The position numbers were made by a program, and so were the translations under genes. Source: Mycobacterium sp. 050128 (lineage in GTDB: Bacteria; Actinomycetota; Actinomycetes; Mycobacteriales; Mycobacteriaceae). From it: 64,000 bases of DNA. The stretch covers positions 248,001 through 312,000 of the forward strand of contig NZ_JAZGLW010000001.1 in NCBI RefSeq assembly GCF_036409155.1, read 5' to 3'. Shown here piece after piece: positions 45,999-54,273 of this stretch. Positions within the stretch are counted from its first letter, which is position 1. Every line of letters starts with the position of its first letter. Under the pieces are notes generated by a model. The model did not search any database. It was not told the origin of the DNA and saw nothing but the letters and a program-made list of their open reading frames with translations.

Positions 45999-48889
45999 CC
46001 GGCCGCTCCCTGTCCGACAGCTTGGACAGCGGCGTGCTCGTGCAGCGCCTGCTCGGCGTTCACCGGAACCGGCATCAGGTCGAAAACGACCTCTTTGACG
46101 GTTCCGGTGAACGCGTAGGGAGCCCTGTCCTCGTATTCACGGTCGACGACCAACCCGTTGTCGCGGCCGATGTCCATCCCGGCGTACGACGTGAAGGCCA
46201 GGCTCACCGTTTGAGGCAGTTCGCCCTCGCCGATCAACCGATCGTCGGCCCATAGCGTCACGCGTCCGCCCGAACCGACGACGGGCTGGGCGGATTCGAA
46301 CAGCATCCGCACGGTGAGATCGCCGACGGGCAGTGCCTCGGTCGATACCTGCCGATAGGTTTCGACGCCGAGGAACGAATACGTATGGTGCAGCTTGCGT
46401 TCCTCGTCCACCCACAACGCGTACCCGCCCATGAAATCGGCATTGGCGACCAACACACCTTGGGCCCCCGCGTCGGGGATGTGCAGCCGCGCCTCGATCG
46501 CATAGGAGCGCCCGAAGATGCGCGGCACCATGCCGCGCTGAATGTTCTGCACGCCGCCGGAGAAGCTGAATCGGGCGGTGGTGGGTAGCGGGGGCAGATC
46601 ACCGAACATCACCGCCAGCCCGCCGAGAAGCGGCAGCACCCGGTTGTTTTCGGCTTCCTGCCACCAAAGTTGTTGCAGCTCTGCAAGTTTATCGGGATGC
46701 TCGGCGGCCAGGTCGTTGGCCTGAGCGAAGTCGTCGGGCAGGTAGTACAGCTCCCACACGTCGTCGTCGGGGTTGTAATTGCCGGGAGCGAACCGCTGCA
46801 TGGTCTGTGGCGACAGGTCCCAGGGCGCCTTGTCCAGCCGTGCGCACGCCCACCAGCCGTCCTTGTACAGCGCGCGGCTGCCGAAGTTCTCGAAGTACTG
46901 CACGGTGTGACGCTCTTGCGCCGCCGGATCGTCGAAGGTGTGGATGAAGCTGGTTCCGTCCATCGGCTCCTGCTCGAATCCGTCGACACTGCTCGGCTCC
47001 GGTAAACCGATGGCCTCCAACACAGTTGGCGCGATGTCGATGCAGTGCGTGAACTGGTCACGTACTTGCGCGTCGGGCCGGATCCGGCTGGGCCAGGCCA
47101 CCACCATCGGATCGCGGGTGCCGCCCAGGTGGCTGCCCATCTGTTTGCCCCACTGATACGGGGTGTTGTTGGCGTGCGCCCAGGCGCTCGCGAAATGCGG
47201 TGCGGTGTGCTCGTCGCCCAGCGCTTCGATCCCGCCGTATTGCTCGATGAGCTGCAACTGCTGCTCGGCGGTGAGATCCAGGCCGTTGATGAACGTCATC
47301 TCGTTAAACGAACCGGTGTTGGTGCCCTCCATGCTGGCGCCGTTGTCGCCCCAGATGTAGAAGACCAGCGTGTTGTCGGACTCGCCGAGATCGTCGATCG
47401 CGTCCAGCAGGCGACCGACATTCCAGTCAGCGTTTTCCGAGAACCCGGCGAACACCTCCATCTGCCGGGCATAGAGTCTGCGCTGGGTCTCCGACAGGCT
47501 GTCCCACGCCGGAAACAGATCGGGCCGCTCGGTGAGTTCGGCGTCGGGCGGAATGATCCCGAGCTGCTTCTGCCGTTCGAATGTCTTCTGCCGGTAGATA
47601 TCCCAGCCCTCGTCGAACTGGCCCCGATATTTGTCGGCCCACTCGGCGAACACGTGGTGCGGCGCGTGGGTGGCGCCGGTCGCGTAGTACATCATCCACG
47701 GCTTGGTGGCGTTGGCCGCCCGCACGGTGTGCAGCCACTGGACGGCCTTGTCGGTGAGATCGTCGGGGAAGTAGTACGGCTTACCGTCGTGGCCCTGCGG
47801 TATGCCGAGCACGGAATTGTCCTGGCTGATGATCGGGTCGTACTGGCCCGCGGCTCCCGACGGGAATCCCCAGAAGTGGTCGAACCCCCAACCGAGCGGC
47901 CAGTTGTCGAACGGACCCGCCGCGCCCTGCACGTTGTCCGGAGTCAGATGCCACTTGCCGAAAGCGCCTGTGACATAGCCGTTGTCGCGCAGAATCCGGG
48001 GCAGCGCGGCGCAACTGCGCGGCTTGGCCGTCGAGTAACCCGGGTAAGGACCCGGAAACTCGCACACCGATCCGAAGCCGACGCGATGATGGTTGCGACC
48101 GGTCAGCAGCGCCGCGCGGGTCGGAGAGCACACCGCGGTGACGTGAAAGCGGTTGTAGGCCAACCCGTTGCGCGCCAGCCGGGATAGTGTCGGGGTGCGG
48201 ATAGCGCCACCGAAGGTGTCCGGCCCGCCGAAGCCGGCGTCGTCGATCAGCACGATCAGCACGTTCGGCGCTCCCTCGGGTGCGGCGGCGCCGGGCACGA
48301 TCGTCCAGTCCCCCACCGACTCCGCCACGGTGCGGCCCACGGTGCCGCCGAAGCCGCGCTGCGGTATCGGCAGCCGGGTACGGTCCGGGTTGAACTTGCC
48401 CATCGCCTCCTGTAACGCCGCGCCGAAGCCGCGCAATGTCGAGTGAGCGAGCTCCGCGACCGATTTCATCGGCGATCCGGCCAGCGCCTGCTGGACGGCA
48501 AGCCGGGAGTCGGCGGGCGCCAGGACAACGATCACGGCACTGTCGGCCGCCATCTGCTCGCCGATCTTGTCGGACAGCCCGCCCTTGACCTTCTGGTTCA
48601 AGAAGGTGCCCGCCAGGGCGCCGGCCGCGGCGCCGGCTGCCGCCGTGACCACCGACGCCGGCGAGAACAGGCCCGCAGCCAGGCCCGCGCCGGCCCCCCA
48701 CTTGGCGCCGCGACGGCCGAGGCGATTGCCGCTGTCGACGAACACGCGATCGCCCTCGGCGTCCTTGCCGACCAGCACTGCGTCGCGCAGCTGCAGGCTC
48801 TTGTCCTTGGTTAGGGTTTGAAAGTCGTGGCGGGCAGCATCGAGGCCCTGATAGCCGGCAACGATGACCAGCGCGTGTTCTTCACTCAT
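45995..48889 (-). CDS. atsB: AtsB-like sulfatase with N-terminal DUF1269 domain
   Basis: Large arylsulfatase-family protein of 964 residues. Residues 1 to about 160 form a DUF1269-like segment with a Gly/Ala-rich hydrophobic hairpin (WGAGAGLAAGLFSPASVVTA, then [14 protein letters not shown]). The sulfatase domain starts near 195 (NVLIVLIDDAGFGGPD) and has the formylglycine motif CSPTRAALLTGR with Cys254, metal ligands and HLTPD; about 690-950 is a C-terminal beta-rich part. No signal peptide is seen, so it may be anchored by the N-terminal hairpin. The ATG 48889 has TATAAG 6 bases upstream. Homologue by memory is Rv3299c. Confidence 0.9.
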   Translation of the reverse strand: MSEEHALVIVAGYQGLDAARHDFQTLTKDKSLQLRDAVLVGKDAEGDRVFVDSGNRLGRRGAKWGAGAGLAAGLFSPASVVTAAAGAAAGALAGTFLNQKVKGGLSDKIGEQMAADSAVIVVLAPADSRLAVQQALAGSPMKSVAELAHSTLRGFGAALQEAMGKFNPDRTRLPIPQRGFGGTVGRTVAESVGDWTIVPGAAAPEGAPNVLIVLIDDAGFGGPDTFGGAIRTPTLSRLARNGLAYNRFHVTAVCSPTRAALLTGRNHHRVGFGSVCEFPGPYPGYSTAKPRSCAALPRILRDNGYVTGAFGKWHLTPDNVQGAAGPFDNWPLGWGFDHFWGFPSGAAGQYDPIISQDNSVLGIPQGHDGKPYYFPDDLTDKAVQWLHTVRAANATKPWMMYYATGATHAPHHVFAEWADKYRGQFDEGWDIYRQKTFERQKQLGIIPPDAELTERPDLFPAWDSLSETQRRLYARQMEVFAGFSENADWNVGRLLDAIDDLGESDNTLVFYIWGDNGASMEGTNTGSFNEMTFINGLDLTAEQQLQLIEQYGGIEALGDEHTAPHFASAWAHANNTPYQWGKQMGSHLGGTRDPMVVAWPSRIRPDAQVRDQFTHCIDIAPTVLEAIGLPEPSSVDGFEQEPMDGTSFIHTFDDPAAQERHTVQYFENFGSRALYKDGWWACARLDKAPWDLSPQTMQRFAPGNYNPDDDVWELYYLPDDFAQANDLAAEHPDKLAELQQLWWQEAENNRVLPLLGGLAVMFGDLPPLPTTARFSFSGGVQNIQRGMVPRIFGRSYAIEARLHIPDAGAQGVLVANADFMGGYALWVDEERKLHHTYSFLGVETYRQVSTEALPVGDLTVRMLFESAQPVVGSGGRVTLWADDRLIGEGELPQTVSLAFTSYAGMDIGRDNGLVVDREYEDRAPYAFTGTVKEVVFDLMPVPVNAEQALHEHAAVQAVGQGAAG

Positions 48890-48895
48890 AACCAA

Positions 48896-48901
48896 CTTAT
48901 A
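48896..48901 (-). promoter_or_regulatory. -10 element (TATAAG) for atsB
   Basis: TATAAG on the minus strand is 5 of 6 to TATAAT and ends 6 bases before the ATG at 48889, so a leaderless atsB message is possible. A second, longer transcript carrying the 14-codon ORF upstream is also possible. Confidence 0.4.
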
Positions 48902-48970
48902 GACGCCGAAGAGCTTCGCAGCGGTTGATTGCCACCGAATTCACGGCGTCAATAGGCGGATATCTCATCC

Positions 48971-49015
48971 TCAGTCCGCTACACCAGCAGCGCGAAGATC
49001 ACCGGCGGTAGGCAT
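48971..49015 (-). CDS. Possible 14-residue leader peptide upstream of atsB
   Basis: A minus-strand ORF of 14 codons plus stop, reading MPTAGDLRAAGVAD, has an unusually good ribosome site, AGGGAGG, 8 bases before its ATG. It ends 81 bases before the atsB ATG. No gene occupies this interval otherwise. A short ORF with so strong a site is typical of leader peptides or newly recognised small proteins, but there is no functional evidence and no cysteine codon that would suggest sulfur attenuation. Confidence 0.3.
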   Translation of the reverse strand: MPTAGDLRAAGVAD

Positions 49016-49120
49016 CGGTGAAACCTCCCTGAACGCGAGTTGTCGCGCAGGAGAACGGAAAGCGTGAGTGGCTCGATAACGATGTTCGCCTGATTCGCGA
49101 GCCTCTTGCAAGGGACGAAA

Positions 49121-49136
49121 GCCCCCGAAGGGGGGC
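49121..49136. other. GC-rich hairpin in the atsB/P-type ATPase divergent interval
   Basis: GCCCCC-GAAG-GGGGGC is a perfect 6-bp stem with a 4-base loop. Read on the minus strand it is followed by TTTCGT, weakly terminator-like; on the plus strand it lies just upstream of the ATPase promoter. It could be part of the 5' leader of a long atsB transcript. The role is unknown. Confidence 0.4.
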
Positions 49137-49169
49137 CTTACGCCTCCTCTGATACCGGCCGGCGCCGCA

Positions 49170-49175
49170 TAGTCT
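49170..49175 (+). promoter_or_regulatory. -10 element (TAGTCT) for leaderless P-type ATPase gene
   Basis: TAGTCT fits TANNNT and is followed by 6 bases and the GTG at 49182, for which no ribosome site exists. Confidence 0.5.
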
Positions 49176-49181
49176 AACGAC

Positions 49182-52100
49182 GTGATCACGCCCCGTGGTT
49201 TACCAGGCTTGGCCCTGGTGGCCGGCCCGTTGCGGGCTACCGTCGGCGGCACGCAAATGGCCCTTAGCGCAGGGGTGGTCGCTGCGGCCGGGGCTACCCA
49301 CACGGCCCTCGCCGGCGCCGGCGTGGCAGCGAGAATAAGCAAGTCGTTAACCCTTGCCGCGCCGGATGTTTCGTCGCTGGCACGCGCGACAGCGGGCGTG
49401 GTGATCGAGGCGCTGGGCGGCGCTGCGGCACGCCGCTCCAGCCGCAGCGGGCCGCGGTGCTGGATCGAGGTGCGTGGTCTCGGCGGCGAACACGCTTGCG
49501 CCATCGCCACCGACGTACTGGCCGCGGTCCGCGCGACGCAAGGCGTTCGCACGGCCTTCCTCAACCGCGCCCTGGCACGGGTCGTGGTCACCCTGGACAC
49601 CGAAGCCGCCGATGCGCCCGCACTGACCGAACTGTGCCGGATCGTCGAGAACGCCGAATCGCGCCACCGAATCGGCGTCGCACGACACCGCCCGGCCTCC
49701 CTGCCGGGCGACGATGCGCTACTGGCAGCACGGATGGTAGCGGTTGCGGCCGCCACTGTGGGCCTTGGTCTTTCACTGACCGGCAGCCTGCTCCGCCTGC
49801 CCAGAATGCCCGACTTGATAGCCGTGGCGCCGACGCTGGCCGATCACCTGCCGCGGGTGCGTCGAGAGGTGGAACAACGCCTCGGTCCGGAGGGAACCGA
49901 TGTGCTGTTCGGTTTGGTCAACGCCGCTACTGCCGCGCTGACGGTGTCGCCGACGGCGGCGGCCGCCGAGGCCGCTACCAACGCTTTGCTGGCGGCGGAG
50001 GCGTGGACCTGTCGGCTGGCGTGGTCCCGGCATGAATCCACGCTGGGCTGCCAACCGATTCCGGACGATGCGGCGTTGGCGCCGCGGGTCCGGCCCCCCT
50101 CGCTCGACGGCCCCGCGGAACGCTACGCCAACCGCATCGGCCTGGCCGGCATCGGTGCCGGCGCCGTGGTCGGCGTGCTGTCACGGAATCTCGACACGGC
50201 CGGTGCCGCCGCGCTGACTACCGTCCCGAAGCCGTTGCGCACCGTGCGTGAGGCGTTCGCCTGTGCGATGAGCAGCGGCCTCAACGTCCACCATGACGCG
50301 CTGGTGCTGCACCCTCGCGTGCTGCGGTCGCTCGATCGGATTGACGCGATCATGATCGACCCGCGAGCGCTCTACACCGACGATCTGATGGTCAGTCGCA
50401 TTCTGGGCGTGGAGAATTCGGTACGTTCCCACGCATGGGAAGCGGTGCGGGCCGCACTCGAAAACGACGGCCTGAGGCCGGGATGGCACGACCTGGCCGA
50501 CATCCCCGGAGCCGGCAGTATCGGCGAGGCGCTCATCAGCCCGGTTCGCGATCCGTTCGCTGCGGCGGTGCTGACCGAAGCGCGGCGGTCGCAGCCGCGG
50601 ATCTTCTCGCTCGATGACGACGGGTTGCGTTCTCTGGCAAGGGGATTCGACCAACTGTATCCCACCGACGGCACGATCGACCACGCGGTGGCAGCGGCGG
50701 TGGCCGAACTGAAGGCCGGCGGCGCCACCGTCGCGTTGCTGACTACCGCGGAGATGCGGGCCGCGCACCGGTCCGACATCACGATCGGCGTGCTCCGCGA
50801 CCGACGGCCTCCGCCCTGGGGTGCCGACGTGATCGTGGACGACCTGACCGGCGTCTGGCGGGTGCTGCACGCACTGCCCGCCGCCCGCTCCGCCACCGAG
50901 GGTGCGGTCCGGCTGTCCGCCTCGGCTTCGGCGCTCGGCGCCCTGATGTTGATTCCCGGTGTGCCCGGCCGCAGTTCGACATCGGTCAACATCGGCATGG
51001 CCACCAGCCTGTGGATCGGATACCGGGCGGCCGCCAAGGCGTTTCGCGATCCGCTGCCCGAACCGGAGACCAGCCACGAATGGCACGCGCTGCCCGTGAC
51101 GGAGGTGCAGCGGCTGTTGCCCCGCCCGACCGACCAACGCGCGATCGAAGCACCGACGTGGTGGTCGCAGCGGCCGGCGGTTCGTGCGCTGCACGATGCC
51201 ACCGCGCCGTCGTGGGGCCTGCTCCGTGATTTCGTCGGCGAGATGCGCGGCGACCTGTCGGACCCGATCACTCCGCTGCTGGCCACCGGTGCGCTGGCCA
51301 GCGCGCTGCTCGGCTCCCCGTTGGATGCGGTCCTGGTGGGTAGTGTCCTGTTGTCCAACGCAGCGTTGTCGGCCGAGCAGCAGCTGTATGCCGAACGCAC
51401 GCTGGATCGCCTGCTGGCGGTGCAGGATCCGCCCGCACGCCGACATGTCGGGCCGGTGGAGGAGCAGCGCCACGAGAACGTTGCTACCAGGCGGCTGCGG
51501 CTCGGCGACGTCATCGAAGTCCGTGCCGACGAGGTGGTCCCCGCGGACGCCCGGCTGCTGCACGCGATCAATGTCGAAGTCGACGAATCCACCCTGACCG
51601 GCGAATCACTGCCGGTGGCCAAGCAGACCGAGCCCACACCGGGCGCCCCGCTCGCCGAGCGCACCTGCATGATCTATGCCGGCACCACGATTGTCGCGGG
51701 CACGGCGGTGGCCGTGGTAACCGCGGCGAGCTCACGCTCGGAGATGCGCCGAGCGTTGGCAATGGCCCCGCGGAAGTTGCAAGAGGTCGGCCTGCAGCGG
51801 CAGTTGCGCCACATCACCGGCCGAGCGTTGCCGTTCAGCCTGGCCAGCGGCGGGCTGGTGGGCCTGATCAGCCTCATGCGCGGAACACTGTTGCGCGACG
51901 CGGTGTCCAGTGCGGTTACCTTGGTCGTTGCGGCCATTCCGGAGGGGCTGCCGTTGGTAGCCACACTGGCGCAACTGTCCGCGGCCCGCCGGCTCAGCGG
52001 CCGATCGGTCCTGATCCGCAATCCGCACTCGATCGAAGCGCTGGCCCGGTTGAACGTGGTCTGCTTCGACAAGACCGGAACGCTCAGCGAGAACCGGCTG

Positions 52101-53660
52101 AAGGTCAAATCAGTGCACCCGATGGCCGGTTACACCCCGGCGCAGGTCCTCGACGCGGCGGTGAGCACCAGCTACGCCAGGCACACCCACCGCGTCGACC
52201 ACGCCACCGACGACGCCATCACCCAAGCCGCCGACGACCCGGATCTGCGAGGTGACGGGTTGCCACCACAACCGCGGCGCAGCCGTGACGCGTTCCTGCC
52301 GTTCCAGTCATCCGGCCGGCCGTTCGCCGCCGCGCTGGTGGGCACTCGACTGACCGTCAAGGGCTCACCCGAGGCGCTCTCGGCGGCGTTACGGCACGAC
52401 GACCAGCCGTTGGCACGGCAGGTCGACGAGATGGCGGCCAATGGTCTTCGGGTGCTGGCGGTTGCCGAGCGCGACCTCACCCCGCACCAGGCAGCGGCCG
52501 CCGCGGCCAACCCCGGCTATCTGGAAAGCGTGTGCACGTCCGACCTCATCCCGGTCGGTCTGATCGGCTTGGCAGACACTCCGCGGCCGACGGCCCGCGC
52601 GCTGTTGCAGAGCCTTTCCGAGCGCGATATCGCGGTCCGGCTGATCACCGGCGATCATCCCTGCACCGCGATGGCGATCGCCCAAGAGCTGGGCATCGAT
52701 GTGAACGCCGATCAGGTGATCACCGGCAGCGACTGGGAAGCACTGTCCGCCGACCAGCGGGCCGAGACCGTCACATCCTGTGTGGTGTTCGCACGGATGA
52801 CGCCGGAGGACAAGATCGACGTGGTCCAGACCCTCGAGCGGGCGGGCCTCGTCACGGCGATGGTCGGCGACGGTGTCAACGACGCCGCCGCGATCCGGGC
52901 GGCGAGCGTGGGCATCGGGGTGGCGGCGCGCGGCAGCGATGCGGCGCGCAGCGCGGCCGACGTGGTGCTGCTCGACGAACGGATCGAGGCGCTGCTCGAT
53001 GCGCTCGACGAAGGCCGGCAGTTGTGGCAGCGGGTGCACTCCGCGGTGTCGATGTTGTTGGGCGGCAACCTCGGCGAAGCGTGCTTCGCAACGATTACCG
53101 CCCTGTTGACCGGGCGGTCGGTGCTCAACGCCCGGCAAATGCTGCTGGTCAACATGCTGACGGACGCTCTTCCGGCCGCCGCGCTGGCCGTCAGCCCGCA
53201 ATCGGGCCCGGCCGACGAGGACCGCGACGAGGCCGCGATGTGGCGTGCGATCGGGATTCGTGGTGCCGCCACCACGATCGGCGCCACGCTGGCCTGGACG
53301 ATGGCCAGCGTGACCGGCATGCCGCAGCGCGCCGCGACCGTCGGGCTGATCGCGCTGGTCAGCACGCAACTTGCCCAGACTCTGATCGACTCCCACGCAC
53401 CGATGGTGGTGTTGACGTCGGTCGGTTCGCTCGCAGTCCTGGCGGTGGTGGTCAGCACTCCGGGACTCAGCCAGCTGTTCGGCTGCACCCCGGTAGACCC
53501 GTTGGCCTGGGGTCAGGCCTTGCTCGGGGCCGCGGTGGCCAGTGCACTGCCTGCTATCGCTCCCGGCCCGCTGCGGCGGGCTTCTGACGTAATCCAACGA
53601 CAAATCTCGGGCGACGAGTTGGCCCGACCAACCCAAGGAGTCGAAAGTGGTTGCCGGTAA
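49182..53660 (+). CDS. Long P-type ATPase of the CtpH/CtpI type
   Basis: Cation-transporting membrane ATPase of 1492 residues. The first ~600 residues are a mycobacterial extension, including a ferredoxin-like heavy-metal-type segment near 85-150 (CWIEVRGLGGEHACAIATDV) and a long region with HAD-like pieces. The pump core follows: ESTLTGESLPVAK, the TM4 motif VAAIPEGLPLVA, the phosphorylation site CFDKTGTLSEN with Asp963, RLITGDHP and MVGDGVNDAAAIR, then C-terminal helices. All catalytic motifs are intact. The ion is unknown. It starts leaderless at GTG 49182 and overlaps the next gene by 14 bases. It is absent here in H37Rv as I recall; CtpH and CtpI are encoded elsewhere there. Confidence 0.92.
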   Translation: MITPRGLPGLALVAGPLRATVGGTQMALSAGVVAAAGATHTALAGAGVAARISKSLTLAAPDVSSLARATAGVVIEALGGAAARRSSRSGPRCWIEVRGLGGEHACAIATDVLAAVRATQGVRTAFLNRALARVVVTLDTEAADAPALTELCRIVENAESRHRIGVARHRPASLPGDDALLAARMVAVAAATVGLGLSLTGSLLRLPRMPDLIAVAPTLADHLPRVRREVEQRLGPEGTDVLFGLVNAATAALTVSPTAAAAEAATNALLAAEAWTCRLAWSRHESTLGCQPIPDDAALAPRVRPPSLDGPAERYANRIGLAGIGAGAVVGVLSRNLDTAGAAALTTVPKPLRTVREAFACAMSSGLNVHHDALVLHPRVLRSLDRIDAIMIDPRALYTDDLMVSRILGVENSVRSHAWEAVRAALENDGLRPGWHDLADIPGAGSIGEALISPVRDPFAAAVLTEARRSQPRIFSLDDDGLRSLARGFDQLYPTDGTIDHAVAAAVAELKAGGATVALLTTAEMRAAHRSDITIGVLRDRRPPPWGADVIVDDLTGVWRVLHALPAARSATEGAVRLSASASALGALMLIPGVPGRSSTSVNIGMATSLWIGYRAAAKAFRDPLPEPETSHEWHALPVTEVQRLLPRPTDQRAIEAPTWWSQRPAVRALHDATAPSWGLLRDFVGEMRGDLSDPITPLLATGALASALLGSPLDAVLVGSVLLSNAALSAEQQLYAERTLDRLLAVQDPPARRHVGPVEEQRHENVATRRLRLGDVIEVRADEVVPADARLLHAINVEVDESTLTGESLPVAKQTEPTPGAPLAERTCMIYAGTTIVAGTAVAVVTAASSRSEMRRALAMAPRKLQEVGLQRQLRHITGRALPFSLASGGLVGLISLMRGTLLRDAVSSAVTLVVAAIPEGLPLVATLAQLSAARRLSGRSVLIRNPHSIEALARLNVVCFDKTGTLSENRLKVKSVHPMAGYTPAQVLDAAVSTSYARHTHRVDHATDDAITQAADDPDLRGDGLPPQPRRSRDAFLPFQSSGRPFAAALVGTRLTVKGSPEALSAALRHDDQPLARQVDEMAANGLRVLAVAERDLTPHQAAAAAANPGYLESVCTSDLIPVGLIGLADTPRPTARALLQSLSERDIAVRLITGDHPCTAMAIAQELGIDVNADQVITGSDWEALSADQRAETVTSCVVFARMTPEDKIDVVQTLERAGLVTAMVGDGVNDAAAIRAASVGIGVAARGSDAARSAADVVLLDERIEALLDALDEGRQLWQRVHSAVSMLLGGNLGEACFATITALLTGRSVLNARQMLLVNMLTDALPAAALAVSPQSGPADEDRDEAAMWRAIGIRGAATTIGATLAWTMASVTGMPQRAATVGLIALVSTQLAQTLIDSHAPMVVLTSVGSLAVLAVVVSTPGLSQLFGCTPVDPLAWGQALLGAAVASALPAIAPGPLRRASDVIQRQISGDELARPTQGVESGCR

Positions 53661-54267
53661 CCGTAATTCACGATTGCAGCTCAAGCCTTACCGAGCCTTG
53701 TCGGAGCATCTCGACGGAGCTTGGTGGCCGCGGTCGCAGAATTTGGTCGACGAGTTGCCCGACTTGGTGACGTCGGTGTCCGACCGACTGGGACAGGTCG
53801 TGATGGTGGGTTACCGCCGTAACGGTTGGGACGAAACGCCGCCCCTGGCCGAGATCGCCGGGCACACAATCGAATTGCTGGGCTTCACCAGTAACGAGCC
53901 GACCAGTGTCATCCTGATCGGCGAAGACGGCCGTCACCTCACATTGCACGTTATCCGCCCGGACGCCGACGAAGAGGTTGCTCGAGAAGCGTTGGCGGAG
54001 ACGCAAGTACCCGCCGACGCCGCACCGGCCAGTCTTTCAACGGTTGCGCGATCCGTAGCCGAGGTCGCAGACAAGCTGGCCCGTCACGAGGGGATTGATG
54101 ACGATCGGCGCACGGCCCAGATCAAGGACTGGTGTGAGGAGGCCGCGAAACAATTCGTCACTGCGCCGGTCCAGACCTTTGTTCCGATCCTCGTCGAACA
54201 CATCGTGCGTAACCGCATCATCGAGTCCCGCCGCAAGACCTCGTCAGCCGCCTCGGCGAGCGGCTGA
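53647..54267 (+). CDS. DUF5994 protein with C-terminal three-helix-bundle domain
   Basis: Cytosolic protein of 206 residues lying between two P-type ATPases. Residues about 8-120 match the DUF5994 pattern (LKPYRALSEHLDGAWWPRSQ, then ELPDLVTSV and YRRNGWDETPP). Residues about 130-195 resemble the three-helix bundle dimerisation domain of mycobacterial proteins (RRTAQIKDWCEEAAKQF, then PVQTFVPILVEHIVRNRI). The GTG has AAGGAG 7 bases upstream and overlaps the first ATPase by 14 bases; the second ATPase starts 6 bases after its stop. It may link or regulate the two pumps, which is inference from the operon only. Confidence 0.8.
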   Translation: MVAGNRNSRLQLKPYRALSEHLDGAWWPRSQNLVDELPDLVTSVSDRLGQVVMVGYRRNGWDETPPLAEIAGHTIELLGFTSNEPTSVILIGEDGRHLTLHVIRPDADEEVAREALAETQVPADAAPASLSTVARSVAEVADKLARHEGIDDDRRTAQIKDWCEEAAKQFVTAPVQTFVPILVEHIVRNRIIESRRKTSSAASASG

Positions 54268-54273
54268 TGACCA

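Noticed and set aside
48890..49181. Mg2+ (M-box), SAM-IV or c-di-AMP riboswitch before the ATPase or sulfatase
   Set aside because: The conserved cores of these riboswitches as I know them are not seen; only a simple hairpin is present, and the ATPase gene appears leaderless.
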